A DNA stretch of 64,000 bases from an uncultured Polaribacter sp. Its GTDB lineage: Bacteria > Bacteroidota > Bacteroidia > Flavobacteriales > Flavobacteriaceae. A program made the position numbers and the translations under genes. The stretch lies in contig CANMHT010000002.1 in assembly GCA_947497755.1 (NCBI GenBank), positions 372,001 through 436,000 of the forward strand, in the 5' to 3' direction. Positions within the stretch are counted from its first letter, which is position 1. Each line of letters opens with the position of its first letter. Shown here one piece after another: positions 1 to 7,744 of this stretch. The notes below the pieces were generated by a model that saw only the letters and a list, made by a program, of their open reading frames with translations, had not been told where the DNA came from and did no database searches.

Positions 1-30
1 TTAGGTCTTTTATATTTATATGGTTCATTG

Positions 31-432
31 CTAATAAGCTAAAATTGTAGAAAGATATTTTGAATTATTAGGATTGTTAACTTCAAATTTTATATAAATA
101 GAATCACCTACAAATTGCTTATCAACAAATTTATTAGCCCAAAAATAAGTTTTATAGATTTTTTGCTTATAAATAAATTGATAGGTTACTTTTTGATAAT
201 ACCCTCTAGCTCCTCCTGAAAATTTAAATTCAGTATGAGTTATTACTCCTTTGTTAATTTCCGTTTTTCTCCCCCAAAAACGAATTTCATCATTCCAAAA
301 CAAAGAGATTACATAAAAGATTAAAAAACAACATAGAATTGCTATTATGTTTTTAGTTATTGTGGTTTTTCTTTCTTTTTTTCTTGCAATACTATATTGC
401 CTTTTCCACCGAGCATAATTTTTCTTTTCCAT
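31..432 (-). CDS. Small single-pass membrane protein, unknown function
   Basis: I do not recognise a named family. The 133-residue protein has a basic N-terminus (residues 1-25, many Lys and Arg), one hydrophobic helix at about residues 26-46, and a C-terminal soluble part rich in aromatic residues and beta-prone stretches. This is the general layout of DUF3592-like membrane proteins, but the match is only by eye. It starts with ATG and ends with TAG. It lies downstream of the arsenic locus on the same strand, 88 bases beyond the methyltransferase stop, so it could be a last passenger of that transcript. Confidence 0.6.
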   Translation of the reverse strand: MEKKNYARWKRQYSIARKKERKTTITKNIIAILCCFLIFYVISLFWNDEIRFWGRKTEINKGVITHTEFKFSGGARGYYQKVTYQFIYKQKIYKTYFWANKFVDKQFVGDSIYIKFEVNNPNNSKYLSTILAY

Positions 433-519
433 TCAATTATTAATAAGTAACAAAAAACGTTTACCTCACTATAAAAATAATGAAATAAACGTTTAGAAAT
501 AATTTATTGCGATAATCTT

Positions 520-1488
520 TTAGCAGCAACCACCACCATCATAATGGAAGGTAGATTCTGAGATGAATAAGTCATCTCTATTTAAAGCTGCTAGTACTCC
601 AGCGGTTTTATCGCAAATAGCTAGGGGTTGGTTTTTTAATAATACATGTCCGGCATTGTCATCAAAAAAGTCTTCATCGCCAAAATAAATGGCAGCTTTT
701 CCTGTAAATACGCATGGGCCATCAGCGGGCATAGGATCTTTAATTGCAGCAACTTCAATAGATTCTATGTAAATCAGTTCATCTGTTGGATAGTTTTTTG
801 GATCTAAAATTCGATACGGTTTACGAGCTCTAATTTCTATAGTTCCAAAACCAGCATCTGTTAATGCCTTTACATAATTTGCAATTGACAAACTTCCAGA
901 TAAACATAAGGCACGAAGACGTTCATCGTTTCTCAATTCATCATTCATCGGTTGCTCACAAGTTGGATCACTCATTACCAAACGTCCATGTGGTTTTAAT
1001 ACACGGTACATTTCTGCAATGGCTTTTTGTAAATCATCTTCTTTAAAAATGTTAAACAAACAATTTTGTGCCGCTACATCAATAGAATTATCTGCAACAG
1101 GCAAGTTCATGGCATCTCCTTTTCTTAAGTCAACAAACTCACTTTTAAACCAAGGATTCATTGCTTCTGCTTCTTTAAAATTCTTACGAGAAGCTTCTAG
1201 CATTTCATCAACAACATCTAAGCCAATAACTCCACCTTTTTGCCTGTTAAAATAAGCAAACTGTAATAACTCCATTCCGCCACCAACACCAACATATAGC
1301 ATTTGTGGATTGTTTGTTAAATCTCTTGCGTGTACTGTAGAACCACAACCATAGTTCATTTCTTGCATAATTCTCGGAATTTTCAATCCTGGTAATTCCC
1401 AAATAGGATTGGTTGTACAACACAGGCCAACATCTGGAGTTAAAGCCGCTTCTTTATAAACATTATGTGTGGTTTCTAAGTAACTCAT
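520..1488 (-). CDS. arsM: ArsM-like arsenite S-adenosylmethionine methyltransferase (arsenosugar type)
   Basis: It probably methylates trivalent arsenic with S-adenosylmethionine in the cytoplasm, the entry step to arsenosugars. The SAM-binding glycine loop is at residues 65-72 (YVGVGGGM) with an acidic residue after the next strand (GLDVVDE, 89-95). The three cysteines that bind As(III) in ArsM enzymes appear to be present: Cys48 in YGCGS, Cys143 in QNCLFN and Cys195 in ALCLSG. There is a further Cys pair near the N-terminus (23-24), and the protein ends in GGGCC, giving a vicinal pair at 321-322. A longer TTG-initiated frame begins at 1515, but the ATG at 1488 fits the family start better. 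The neighbours (PNP, DUF2064, ArsS) point to the arsenosugar subtype rather than plain detoxification. Confidence 0.85.
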   Translation of the reverse strand: MSYLETTHNVYKEAALTPDVGLCCTTNPIWELPGLKIPRIMQEMNYGCGSTVHARDLTNNPQMLYVGVGGGMELLQFAYFNRQKGGVIGLDVVDEMLEASRKNFKEAEAMNPWFKSEFVDLRKGDAMNLPVADNSIDVAAQNCLFNIFKEDDLQKAIAEMYRVLKPHGRLVMSDPTCEQPMNDELRNDERLRALCLSGSLSIANYVKALTDAGFGTIEIRARKPYRILDPKNYPTDELIYIESIEVAAIKDPMPADGPCVFTGKAAIYFGDEDFFDDNAGHVLLKNQPLAICDKTAGVLAALNRDDLFISESTFHYDGGGCC

Positions 1489-1562
1489 ATTTTTTTGATA
1501 TAGAGACAAAAACAAGAAGAAAGACTAATTTGCCTAAAGCCTTAATTTTAAAAGTCTCAGTG

Positions 1563-2381
1563 CTATAATTGTTTTATTAATTCTTTAAATAAAGTAATCA
1601 TTTTTGGTTCTGCTTCACCAGCAATTGCAATGATTTCTGCAATATCAACTGGTTGTAAATTTTTAGGGTCACACTCATCTGTTAGTACCGAAATTGCCGC
1701 ACAAGGAACATTTAATTGTTTGGCAACGATTACTTCTGGTACAGTACTCATTCCAACCGCATCAGTTTCTAGAATTTGTAACATTCTATATTCTGCTCTG
1801 GTTTCTAATTGTGGTCCTACAACACTTGCATAAACCCCTTCATGTAACTCTATGTCGTTTTGTTGCGCAATAGCTTTCAGTTGAGTGTTTATTTTTTTTG
1901 AATAAGGTTCTAACATATCGGCAAAGATGTTTCCAAATTCATTAGCTCCTTTAAAAGCCAACGGAGAACTCCCTTGTAAATTCAAGTGATCTTCAATCAA
2001 CATTAAATCTCCTTTTTTATAATTTAAATTGATAGCACCTGCGGCATTTGAAATCAATAAGTTTTTGATTCCTAAAGAATGCATGGTTCTTATTCCGTAA
2101 GTAACTTCCCAAAGACTATAACCTTCATATACATGAAAACGTCCAGACATTACAACTACTTTTTTACCAGATAGATTTCCGTAAATTAGTTTACCTGAGT
2201 GGAATTCTACTGTTGCTTGTGGGAAATTTGGAATGTTTGCATATGGAATTTCTTGTTCAATTTCAATTTCATTTACTAGTTTCCCTAAACCAGTTCCTAA
2301 TACAATTCCGATTTCTGGAGAAATGATCCCATTTGCTTTTAGGTAATCGGTAGTTTCTTGTAAGTTTATTTGTTTCTTCAT
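1563..2381 (-). CDS. Purine nucleoside phosphorylase, trimeric type I
   Basis: It splits a purine nucleoside with phosphate into base and ribose-1-phosphate. Family motifs are clear: the phosphate-binding loop near residues 28-33, HSG at 61-63, GRFHVYEG at 80-87, NAAGA at 112-116, GPQLET at 189-194 and VGMSTVPE at 209-216. The base-binding Glu is Glu193. The position that is Asn in mammalian and classical 6-oxopurine PNPs is Asp235 here (SVLTDE), as in methylthioadenosine phosphorylases, which suggests acceptance of adenine nucleosides; this is inference. The 272-residue length is normal. It lies between the ArsM and glycosyltransferase genes, where a nucleoside-cleaving step in arsenosugar synthesis is expected. 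Confidence 0.9.
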   Translation of the reverse strand: MKKQINLQETTDYLKANGIISPEIGIVLGTGLGKLVNEIEIEQEIPYANIPNFPQATVEFHSGKLIYGNLSGKKVVVMSGRFHVYEGYSLWEVTYGIRTMHSLGIKNLLISNAAGAINLNYKKGDLMLIEDHLNLQGSSPLAFKGANEFGNIFADMLEPYSKKINTQLKAIAQQNDIELHEGVYASVVGPQLETRAEYRMLQILETDAVGMSTVPEVIVAKQLNVPCAAISVLTDECDPKNLQPVDIAEIIAIAGEAEPKMITLFKELIKQL

Positions 2382-2429
2382 TCTTTATCTATAGTTAATG
2401 CGAAACGTTAAGACAGCGTAATCTAGAGA

Positions 2430-3119
2430 TTACTTTGAGTTATTTGTAATAACGTTGCTTTTAAAATTATTAGATTGGATTATTTCTTGAATCTTCGGAT
2501 TGTTTTTATAAAAATCAGAAGCTATCAAGTCCTCAAAAGTATCGATATCATTTAAGGTTTCGATACATCCAACTTTTTGATGTTGTTCTTTTAGTTGCTC
2601 CAAAGTTACATTTAATAATTCTGATTGACTCCAAGGTTTGTCTTCAAATACACTTGTGTTCATTTTAGAAAGACCAATAAGATAGTAGCCTCCATCTTCT
2701 GCCGGACCAAAAATAATATCATTAGTAGTTAAACTCTGAAAGCCATTGTCAATAATCTCTTTTGAAATATTAGGTAAATCAGAACCTATCAAAACAATAT
2801 TTTGATAACCTAAATCAAATCCATGTTGAAAAGCATTTTGCATTTTTTCTCCCAAATCATTGCCTTCTTGTACAAACTTTGCATCCTTTTCCCATTTAGA
2901 CGGAATGATAACATCAGAAAAATAAATATGTCTATCTACATTTACTTCTTGTGAAGCTTTTTCAGTAATAGCAAACAATTCTGAGTAGATGTCAAAAGCT
3001 CCTTTATCTCCAATAGTTTTGGCTAATCTGGTTTTTACTTTCCCTAGAATAATGTTTTTTACAAAAACAATAAGTAGGTTTTTGTTTTGTGTTATTTCTT
3101 TATGTTTAGTGTTATTCAT
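2430..3119 (-). CDS. TIGR04282/DUF2064 glycosyltransferase of arsenosugar loci
   Basis: A nucleotidyl/glycosyltransferase-A-like fold protein of the DUF2064 family, the subgroup usually found beside ArsS. Visible motifs are a basic nucleotide-binding loop at 26-32 (GKVKTRL), GSDLP at 112-116 replacing the more usual Asp-Cys form, and GPAEDGGYYLIGL at 138-150. There is no signal peptide, so it is cytosolic. The likely role is transfer or activation of a sugar or aglycone in arsenosugar assembly; the substrate cannot be told from sequence. It overlaps the end of the rhodanese gene by 8 bases, and a good ribosome site (AAAGGAG) lies in that gene's last codons, indicating translational coupling. 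Confidence 0.85.
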   Translation of the reverse strand: MNNTKHKEITQNKNLLIVFVKNIILGKVKTRLAKTIGDKGAFDIYSELFAITEKASQEVNVDRHIYFSDVIIPSKWEKDAKFVQEGNDLGEKMQNAFQHGFDLGYQNIVLIGSDLPNISKEIIDNGFQSLTTNDIIFGPAEDGGYYLIGLSKMNTSVFEDKPWSQSELLNVTLEQLKEQHQKVGCIETLNDIDTFEDLIASDFYKNNPKIQEIIQSNNFKSNVITNNSK

Positions 3120-3633
3120 ATATTTTAACTCCTTTCTTTAACCATTTACTCCATTCTTTGTTAAAAGTATGAATCTTTTCTGTGGGAAGATTGTTCGCAT
3201 CAATAACAGTATTGCCTTTATTCTTCCATTCAAAAATTCCACCAAACAAATTAAATACATTTTTATAACCTTTTCTATGCAATTTTTCAGCAACGTCTTC
3301 AGATCGAATTCCGAGAGAACAGTAGACAATAATTGTTGCGTTTTTGTTAGGTATCTTGGCACTCACTTCTTTAAGATTAAAATCATCATAGCCAACAAAC
3401 AATGCATTTTTAATATGACTTATTTGGTATTCTTTCCTCTCTCTAGCATCTAACAAAACAAGATTGTTTGTTGTGTTCGCTTTTTCAGCATTCTTAATCA
3501 GATTATTTACATCTTCTACAGAAACATAAGCAATACTTTCTGTATTGTGTTTTTTTAATAACTTACTAAGTGATTTTTGTCCGTAAGTATTGACAGCAAA
3601 AAAGAAAACTCCTATGTAAACCAGATACTTCAT
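3112..3633 (-). CDS. Exported rhodanese-domain protein
   Basis: A single rhodanese domain spans about residues 35-145, with the active-site loop VYCSLGIRS placing the catalytic cysteine at 105 and the substrate-end motif LDARERKEY at 61-69. The first 19 residues form a signal peptide (short basic start, hydrophobic run, cut after Tyr-Gly-Gln), so it should act in the periplasm or envelope. Rhodaneses carry sulfane sulfur; the acceptor here is unknown. It begins immediately after the arsS stop codon and overlaps the glycosyltransferase start, so it is clearly in the arsenosugar operon. A role in forming thio-arsenicals is possible but unproven. Confidence 0.85.
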   Translation of the reverse strand: MKYLVYIGVFFFAVNTYGQKSLSKLLKKHNTESIAYVSVEDVNNLIKNAEKANTTNNLVLLDARERKEYQISHIKNALFVGYDDFNLKEVSAKIPNKNATIIVYCSLGIRSEDVAEKLHRKGYKNVFNLFGGIFEWKNKGNTVIDANNLPTEKIHTFNKEWSKWLKKGVKIYE

Positions 3634-4683
3634 TTATGCAACAACTCCTTGACAACTACTTCCTGCTCCAGCAGTACAACCGTAACAATGTTGGTTGATA
3701 ATGATGTTTCTATCTTGTAAGATTTCTTCTTGATATTCTGAGATGTGTTTAATCTTAGAGTTTACTTTTAAATTTAACATCTGATTGAAATCACAATCAT
3801 ACAACCAACCATCCCAACTTACAGAAATAGTATTGGTACACATAACGTTTTCTACTGCCATTGGATTATATGCTTCTACTAATGCATACATATAATCTTC
3901 GTAGTTTTCAGAAGCAATTAAATAATCTAAAAACCTGCTGATTGGTAAATTTGTAATAGCGAATAAGTGATTGAAAGTAATATTAAAATCTTCTTTTAAT
4001 GCTTTTTTAAAATCATTTTCTAATGCTTGTTGATCTCCAGGTAAAAAGGCACCAGAAGGATTGTAAACCAAGTCTAATTTTAACTGTGTTCCTTCCACTC
4101 CATAACCTACATCATTTAACATTTGTAATGCTTTGATTGATTTGTCAAAAACACCATTTCCTCTTTGTTTGTCTGTTTTTCCACGGGTCCAATGTGGCAT
4201 AGAAGAAACAACATGTACATTGTGTTTTTTAAAGAATTGGGGTAAATCGTAGTATTTTTTATTGGCTCTGATAATTGTTAAATTAGAACGTACAATAAAA
4301 TCTTTGATTCCGGCTTTTGCAGCTTCTTCAACAAACCATCTAAAATTTGGATTCATTTCTGGAGCACCACCAGTTAAATCTAGAGTATGAGCTCCTGTTT
4401 TTTTAATGACATCTAAACATTGTAACATGGTTTCTTTGGTCATGATTTCTTTTCTGTCAGGACCAGCATCAACATGACAATGCGCACAAACCTGATTGCA
4501 CATATATCCTAAATTAATTTGTAGAATTTCTAACTTTTTAGGACGTAAAGGAAATTGGTTACTTTCTTTTATTTTATTAGCAAAAGTAGGCAGTTCGTCT
4601 TTAAAAATTCCGTTTGAAAGGATTTCTAATTGACGTTGCGTATTGGCTAAATCATTATTTCTTGCTAAAAGAGATTTTTTCAT
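3634..4683 (-). CDS. arsS: Radical SAM protein ArsS, arsenosugar biosynthesis
   Basis: A radical S-adenosylmethionine enzyme. The iron-sulfur cluster motif CxxxCxxC is Cys62, Cys66 and Cys69 (MCNQVCAHCH), followed by the SAM-binding GGAPEMN segment about 43 residues later. The Cys-rich C-terminus has Cys333, Cys336 and Cys344 in CYGCTAGAGSSCQG, the hallmark of the family once named radical SAM/SeCys; some relatives, as I recall, have selenocysteine in this tail, whereas here it is cysteine. In the proposed pathway ArsS joins a 5'-deoxyadenosyl group to dimethylarsenite. The frame stays open upstream only to a TGA at 4738-4740, so the ATG at 4683 is the start. Confidence 0.9.
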   Translation of the reverse strand: MKKSLLARNNDLANTQRQLEILSNGIFKDELPTFANKIKESNQFPLRPKKLEILQINLGYMCNQVCAHCHVDAGPDRKEIMTKETMLQCLDVIKKTGAHTLDLTGGAPEMNPNFRWFVEEAAKAGIKDFIVRSNLTIIRANKKYYDLPQFFKKHNVHVVSSMPHWTRGKTDKQRGNGVFDKSIKALQMLNDVGYGVEGTQLKLDLVYNPSGAFLPGDQQALENDFKKALKEDFNITFNHLFAITNLPISRFLDYLIASENYEDYMYALVEAYNPMAVENVMCTNTISVSWDGWLYDCDFNQMLNLKVNSKIKHISEYQEEILQDRNIIINQHCYGCTAGAGSSCQGVVA

Positions 4684-4825
4684 TTTTTGCTGAACTTGAT
4701 TCAGTGTCTTTTGGTGATGCTGAATTTTTTCAGCTTCTCATTATTTTGATATTCATGAAAGGGGCTTTCGATAAACTCTGAATACATAATTTGTTAGATT
4801 TTGTTTTTACAAAACCAACAATTAG

Positions 4826-5161
4826 TTACATTTCTAATTTATTCACTTTATTCATCATTTGCACGCCATGTACCAAGGTAGCTCCACTTTTAATCGCGGC
4901 TCCAACGTGTACTGCTTCCATCATTTCTTCTTTGGTTATTCCGCGTTGTAAACCATCTTTTGTATAGGCATCAATACAATACGGACATTGTTCTGTATGG
5001 GCAACAGCCAGTGCAATTAAAGATTTTTCTCTTGCGGTTAAAGCTCCTTCTTCAAATACTTTTCCGTAATATTCAAAAAACTTGTTTCCAAGTTCTTCGC
5101 TCCATTCAGTAATTTTTCCAAACTTTCTTAAATCAGCTGGATCGTAATATGTTTTTGACAT
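4826..5161 (-). CDS. Arsenosugar-locus peroxidase-like protein (AhpD/CMD fold)
   Basis: A 111-residue all-helical protein of the carboxymuconolactone decarboxylase/AhpD superfamily. The redox pair is Cys59 and Cys62 in EQCPYC, preceded by the usual LTAREKSLIALAVA helix (41-54). The AhpD proton-relay histidine four residues after the second cysteine is Tyr66 here, so it may not be a true alkylhydroperoxidase. This matches the TIGR04169-type family that travels with ArsS. It lies 142 bases upstream of arsS and 33 bases downstream of the DUF547 gene on the same strand. A thiol-redox or arsenic-transfer role is inferred from context only. Confidence 0.85.
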   Translation of the reverse strand: MSKTYYDPADLRKFGKITEWSEELGNKFFEYYGKVFEEGALTAREKSLIALAVAHTEQCPYCIDAYTKDGLQRGITKEEMMEAVHVGAAIKSGATLVHGVQMMNKVNKLEM

Positions 5162-5194
5162 TTGATTCTTATTATTCTTTAAAAAATAAAGATA

Positions 5195-5905
5195 CTATTT
5201 ACCATTTAAATTCCAATCGTATGGTAAGTATCTTACTTTAGCTCTTTTGTGGATTTTTATAGTAGAATATTTGTTGAAATAATCAACTAAAGATCCTTGT
5301 TTGGTAAAATCACCTTTAAACCATTCAAAGATTTTTGAAATTTGGATTTTCTTTTCAGTGATTTTATTTCTGGTTGTATCGTTAATAAATAGTTTCATTA
5401 AGCGCTCTAATTCACTTTCAATATTAGTTTCTGTAAAAGCAAAGTTTCCTAATTGTGGACAAGAACCTGAGGCACAATTTACACCAACATGAATACGAGG
5501 GTCGTTATAATCTTTACGTAAAATTTCATGTTCAATATAATTTAAAGTATAGTTTTTGCCACCCACTTTTGCAAAAGGAATGTTCCAAGCATCTTTACCC
5601 TTCTTTCTGATTTTCATGATGCTTTTAATTGGGTAATTATCAAGTATTAGTTTGATAGTATAAGCATTGTAAGCATTGATCCAAAAAGCTTTTGTTTTAT
5701 TATCAGACCAGCTTTTTTCGGGTGATGTATTTGTTAGATAAGTTATGTAATTGGCAAGTTTTGCTTCATCAGCTTTAAAGCTTTTATAATCTACATTTCC
5801 TTTATCATCTACATGTTTTTTTAGTAGTGCATCATATTCTTTTACTTGTGCCTGAAAATTAAAAGCAATTAAAAATAAAACGCTAAAAATGATTCCTTTT
5901 TTCAT
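5195..5905 (-). CDS. Exported DUF547 protein at the head of the arsenosugar locus
   Basis: DUF547 family, function unknown. A signal peptide covers residues 1-20 (hydrophobic core, ending Gln-Ala-Gln), so the mature protein is extracytoplasmic. The family signatures are FWINAYNAY at 74-82 and VNCASGSCPQL at 142-152, with Cys144 and Cys149 likely paired or thiol-active. This resembles a papain/transglutaminase-like layout, but I cannot assign a catalytic triad. As the most upstream gene of the run it probably marks the promoter end of the transcript. DUF547 proteins recur in arsenosugar loci, so cotranscription is likely functional. Confidence 0.8.
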   Translation of the reverse strand: MKKGIIFSVLFLIAFNFQAQVKEYDALLKKHVDDKGNVDYKSFKADEAKLANYITYLTNTSPEKSWSDNKTKAFWINAYNAYTIKLILDNYPIKSIMKIRKKGKDAWNIPFAKVGGKNYTLNYIEHEILRKDYNDPRIHVGVNCASGSCPQLGNFAFTETNIESELERLMKLFINDTTRNKITEKKIQISKIFEWFKGDFTKQGSLVDYFNKYSTIKIHKRAKVRYLPYDWNLNGK

Positions 5906-6042
5906 GTTTTTATATTGATTTATTGACTATTTAGAAAAGTGTTTAAAGTTGATGTAAATTAATCAACTATCTCTAAATATCTGTTTTTGATGTGGGTTTA
6001 GACGTAGGAGTTCTATATTGTTTACACAGAAATAGTAAAAAG

Positions 6043-6729
6043 TTACTCTCTAATTTCTTCACCAATTGCTAAATCGAATTTTTTTCTGAATAAATACACT
6101 AAAAGATATAAAATAGGCGTATCTAAAGCCGCAACGATTACTTTAAATAGGAAGCCACTTAGTAGTAAACCTCCAAAAATTTCCCATGGTAAAACATTAA
6201 ATGAACAAAGTAAAAATAGTACTGTAAATGTATCTACAAATTGAGAAGAAAAAGTAGAAAAATTGTTTCGTAGCCATAAGTGTTTCCCATTAGTTTTTCT
6301 TTTCCAAAAATGAAAAATTCGGATATCGATAAATTGAGCAGCTAAATAAGCAAGCATGGATGCTAATACGGCTAAAGGCGATAACCCGAAAACTTTAGAA
6401 AAAATTTGATTGTTTATTGGAGAATTATCTATAGCAGGAGCCATGTCAGAAACTAGAATAATTAACATCGAGAAGAAGGAAGCGAAAATTCCAGCAATTA
6501 CTACTTGATTGGCTTTCTTTTTACCATAAATTTCTGATAAGATATCAGTAATTAAAAAAGTGATTGGGTAAGGTAAAATTCCAACAGAAATTTCGAAACG
6601 ATATATCCCAAAAGGTTCCCAATAAAAAAACTTTTGAAAAGTTAAGTTAGAAGTAACTAAAGAAGCAATAAAGAGTGCTGCTAAGATTAAATAAATTAAT
6701 TGAGCAGCAGATTTTTGGTTAACAGTCAT
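6043..6729 (-). CDS. yhhQ: Queuosine-precursor transporter, VUT/YhhQ family
   Basis: An integral membrane protein of 228 residues with about six hydrophobic helices. Family features are the SNLTFQK segment near residue 27, the ITDILSEIYGKK motif at about 60-71 and the AQFIDIRIFHFWK segment at about 111-123, with a following NNFSTFSSQFVDT stretch. Proteins of this family import queuosine precursors (preQ0, preQ1 or queuine) for tRNA modification. It is transcribed divergently from fabD and is separated by 137 bases from the DUF547 gene, so it is probably not part of the arsenic locus. Confidence 0.85.
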   Translation of the reverse strand: MTVNQKSAAQLIYLILAALFIASLVTSNLTFQKFFYWEPFGIYRFEISVGILPYPITFLITDILSEIYGKKKANQVVIAGIFASFFSMLIILVSDMAPAIDNSPINNQIFSKVFGLSPLAVLASMLAYLAAQFIDIRIFHFWKRKTNGKHLWLRNNFSTFSSQFVDTFTVLFLLCSFNVLPWEIFGGLLLSGFLFKVIVAALDTPILYLLVYLFRKKFDLAIGEEIRE

Positions 6730-6749
6730 ATAACGAAGTTAGTGATTTC

Positions 6750-6776
6750 TTGTGATTTTAAAAATTTGTATGTTTG
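6750..6776 (+). promoter_or_regulatory. Bacteroidota-type promoter of fabD
   Basis: A -33 TTG at 6750-6752 and a perfect -7 element TATGTTTG (TAnnTTTG) at 6769-6776 are 16 bases apart. The start of transcription would be near 6783, giving a leader of about 25 bases before the fabD ATG. Confidence 0.65.
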
Positions 6777-6807
6777 CAGCTACAAACAATTAAGAAAATA
6801 AATTTAA

Positions 6808-7695
6808 ATGAAAGCATATATTTTTCCAGGTCAAGGAGCACAATTTACCGGAATGGGATTGGATTTGTACGAGAATTCTAAAATAGCTCAAGACTTATTT
6901 GAAGAAGCAAATGAAATATTAGGTTTTAGTATTACTGATGTAATGTTTGAAGGAACTGCAGATGAGTTAAAACAAACAAAAGTTACACAGCCTGCTATCT
7001 TTTTACATTCGGTAATTTTAGCTAAAGTATTGGGAGATTCTTTTCAGCCAGAAATGGTTGCTGGACATTCTTTAGGTGAGTTGTCTGCTTTGGTAGCTAA
7101 TGGAGTATTGTCTTTTGAAGATGGATTAAGATTAGTTTCAAAAAGAGCTTTAGCAATGCAAAAAGCTTGTGAAATTGCTCCTTCAACAATGGCAGCAGTT
7201 TTAGGTTTGGAAGATGAAGTTGTAGAAGAGGTTTGTGCCTCAATTGACGGAGTAGTTGTTGCGGCAAATTACAATTGTCCAGGTCAGTTAGTGATTTCTG
7301 GAGAAGTACCAGCCATAGAAAAAGCTTGTGAGATTTTAACAGAAAAAGGCGCAAGAAGAGCATTAGTGTTACCTGTTGGAGGTGCATTCCATTCACCAAT
7401 GATGGAGCCTGCAAGAGAAGAGTTGGCTGCTGCGATAGAAGCAACAACTTTTAATCAACCTACTTGTCCAGTATATCAAAATGTACCTGCAAAAGCAGTA
7501 ACTGATCCAGAAGAGATTAAAAAGAATTTAATTGCTCAATTAACTGCTCCGGTAAAGTGGACGCAATGTGTACAGAGTATGATTGCTGATGGAGGAACTG
7601 AGTTTGTTGAAGTTGGTCCAGGAAAAGTATTGCAAGGATTAATGCGTAAAATTGATAGAAGTGTTGCTGCAAGTGGCGCTAGCTTTGAAGCATAA
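6808..7695 (+). CDS. fabD: Malonyl-CoA:ACP transacylase
   Basis: Loads malonyl groups onto acyl carrier protein for fatty acid synthesis in the cytosol. The nucleophile is Ser88 in GHSLGE, the oxyanion-side glutamine motif GQGAQ is at 8-12, the carboxylate-binding arginine is Arg113 and the catalytic histidine is His195 in GAFHSPM. Length (295 residues) is typical. It is a single-gene unit with its own promoter and a strong terminator, rather than being placed in a fab operon. Confidence 0.95.
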   Translation: MKAYIFPGQGAQFTGMGLDLYENSKIAQDLFEEANEILGFSITDVMFEGTADELKQTKVTQPAIFLHSVILAKVLGDSFQPEMVAGHSLGELSALVANGVLSFEDGLRLVSKRALAMQKACEIAPSTMAAVLGLEDEVVEEVCASIDGVVVAANYNCPGQLVISGEVPAIEKACEILTEKGARRALVLPVGGAFHSPMMEPAREELAAAIEATTFNQPTCPVYQNVPAKAVTDPEEIKKNLIAQLTAPVKWTQCVQSMIADGGTEFVEVGPGKVLQGLMRKIDRSVAASGASFEA

Positions 7696-7712
7696 TTAAA
7701 GAATATGTATAA

Positions 7713-7744
7713 CAAAAAAGCCACTCAATGAGTGGCTTTTTTTT
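7713..7744. terminator. Bidirectional terminator between fabD and the convergent membrane gene
   Basis: The stem AAAAAAGCCACTC / GAGTGGCTTTTTT has an AAT loop and a T-run on both strands (A-run on the other side). It ends fabD transcripts and also lies at the 3' end of the minus-strand gene whose stop is at 7743. Confidence 0.85.

Noticed and set aside
4684..4825. A 16-codon frame (ATG at 4788, in-frame TGA at 4738-4740) continuing in the arsS frame, possibly a longer ArsS read through TGA or a selenocysteine codon
   Set aside because: The short peptide matches no family, no SECIS-like hairpin follows the TGA, and the ATG at 4683 gives an ArsS of normal extent. Open frame of this length is expected by chance.
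5947..5968. Inverted repeat AGTTGAT / ATCAACT as a terminator after the transporter gene
   Set aside because: Stem is only 7 base pairs with an 8-base loop and no T-run on either strand.
7097..7447. 116-codon Leu-rich minus-strand frame opposite fabD
   Set aside because: It is the antisense of Ala/Glu-rich fabD codons and gives a low-complexity protein with no recognisable domain.
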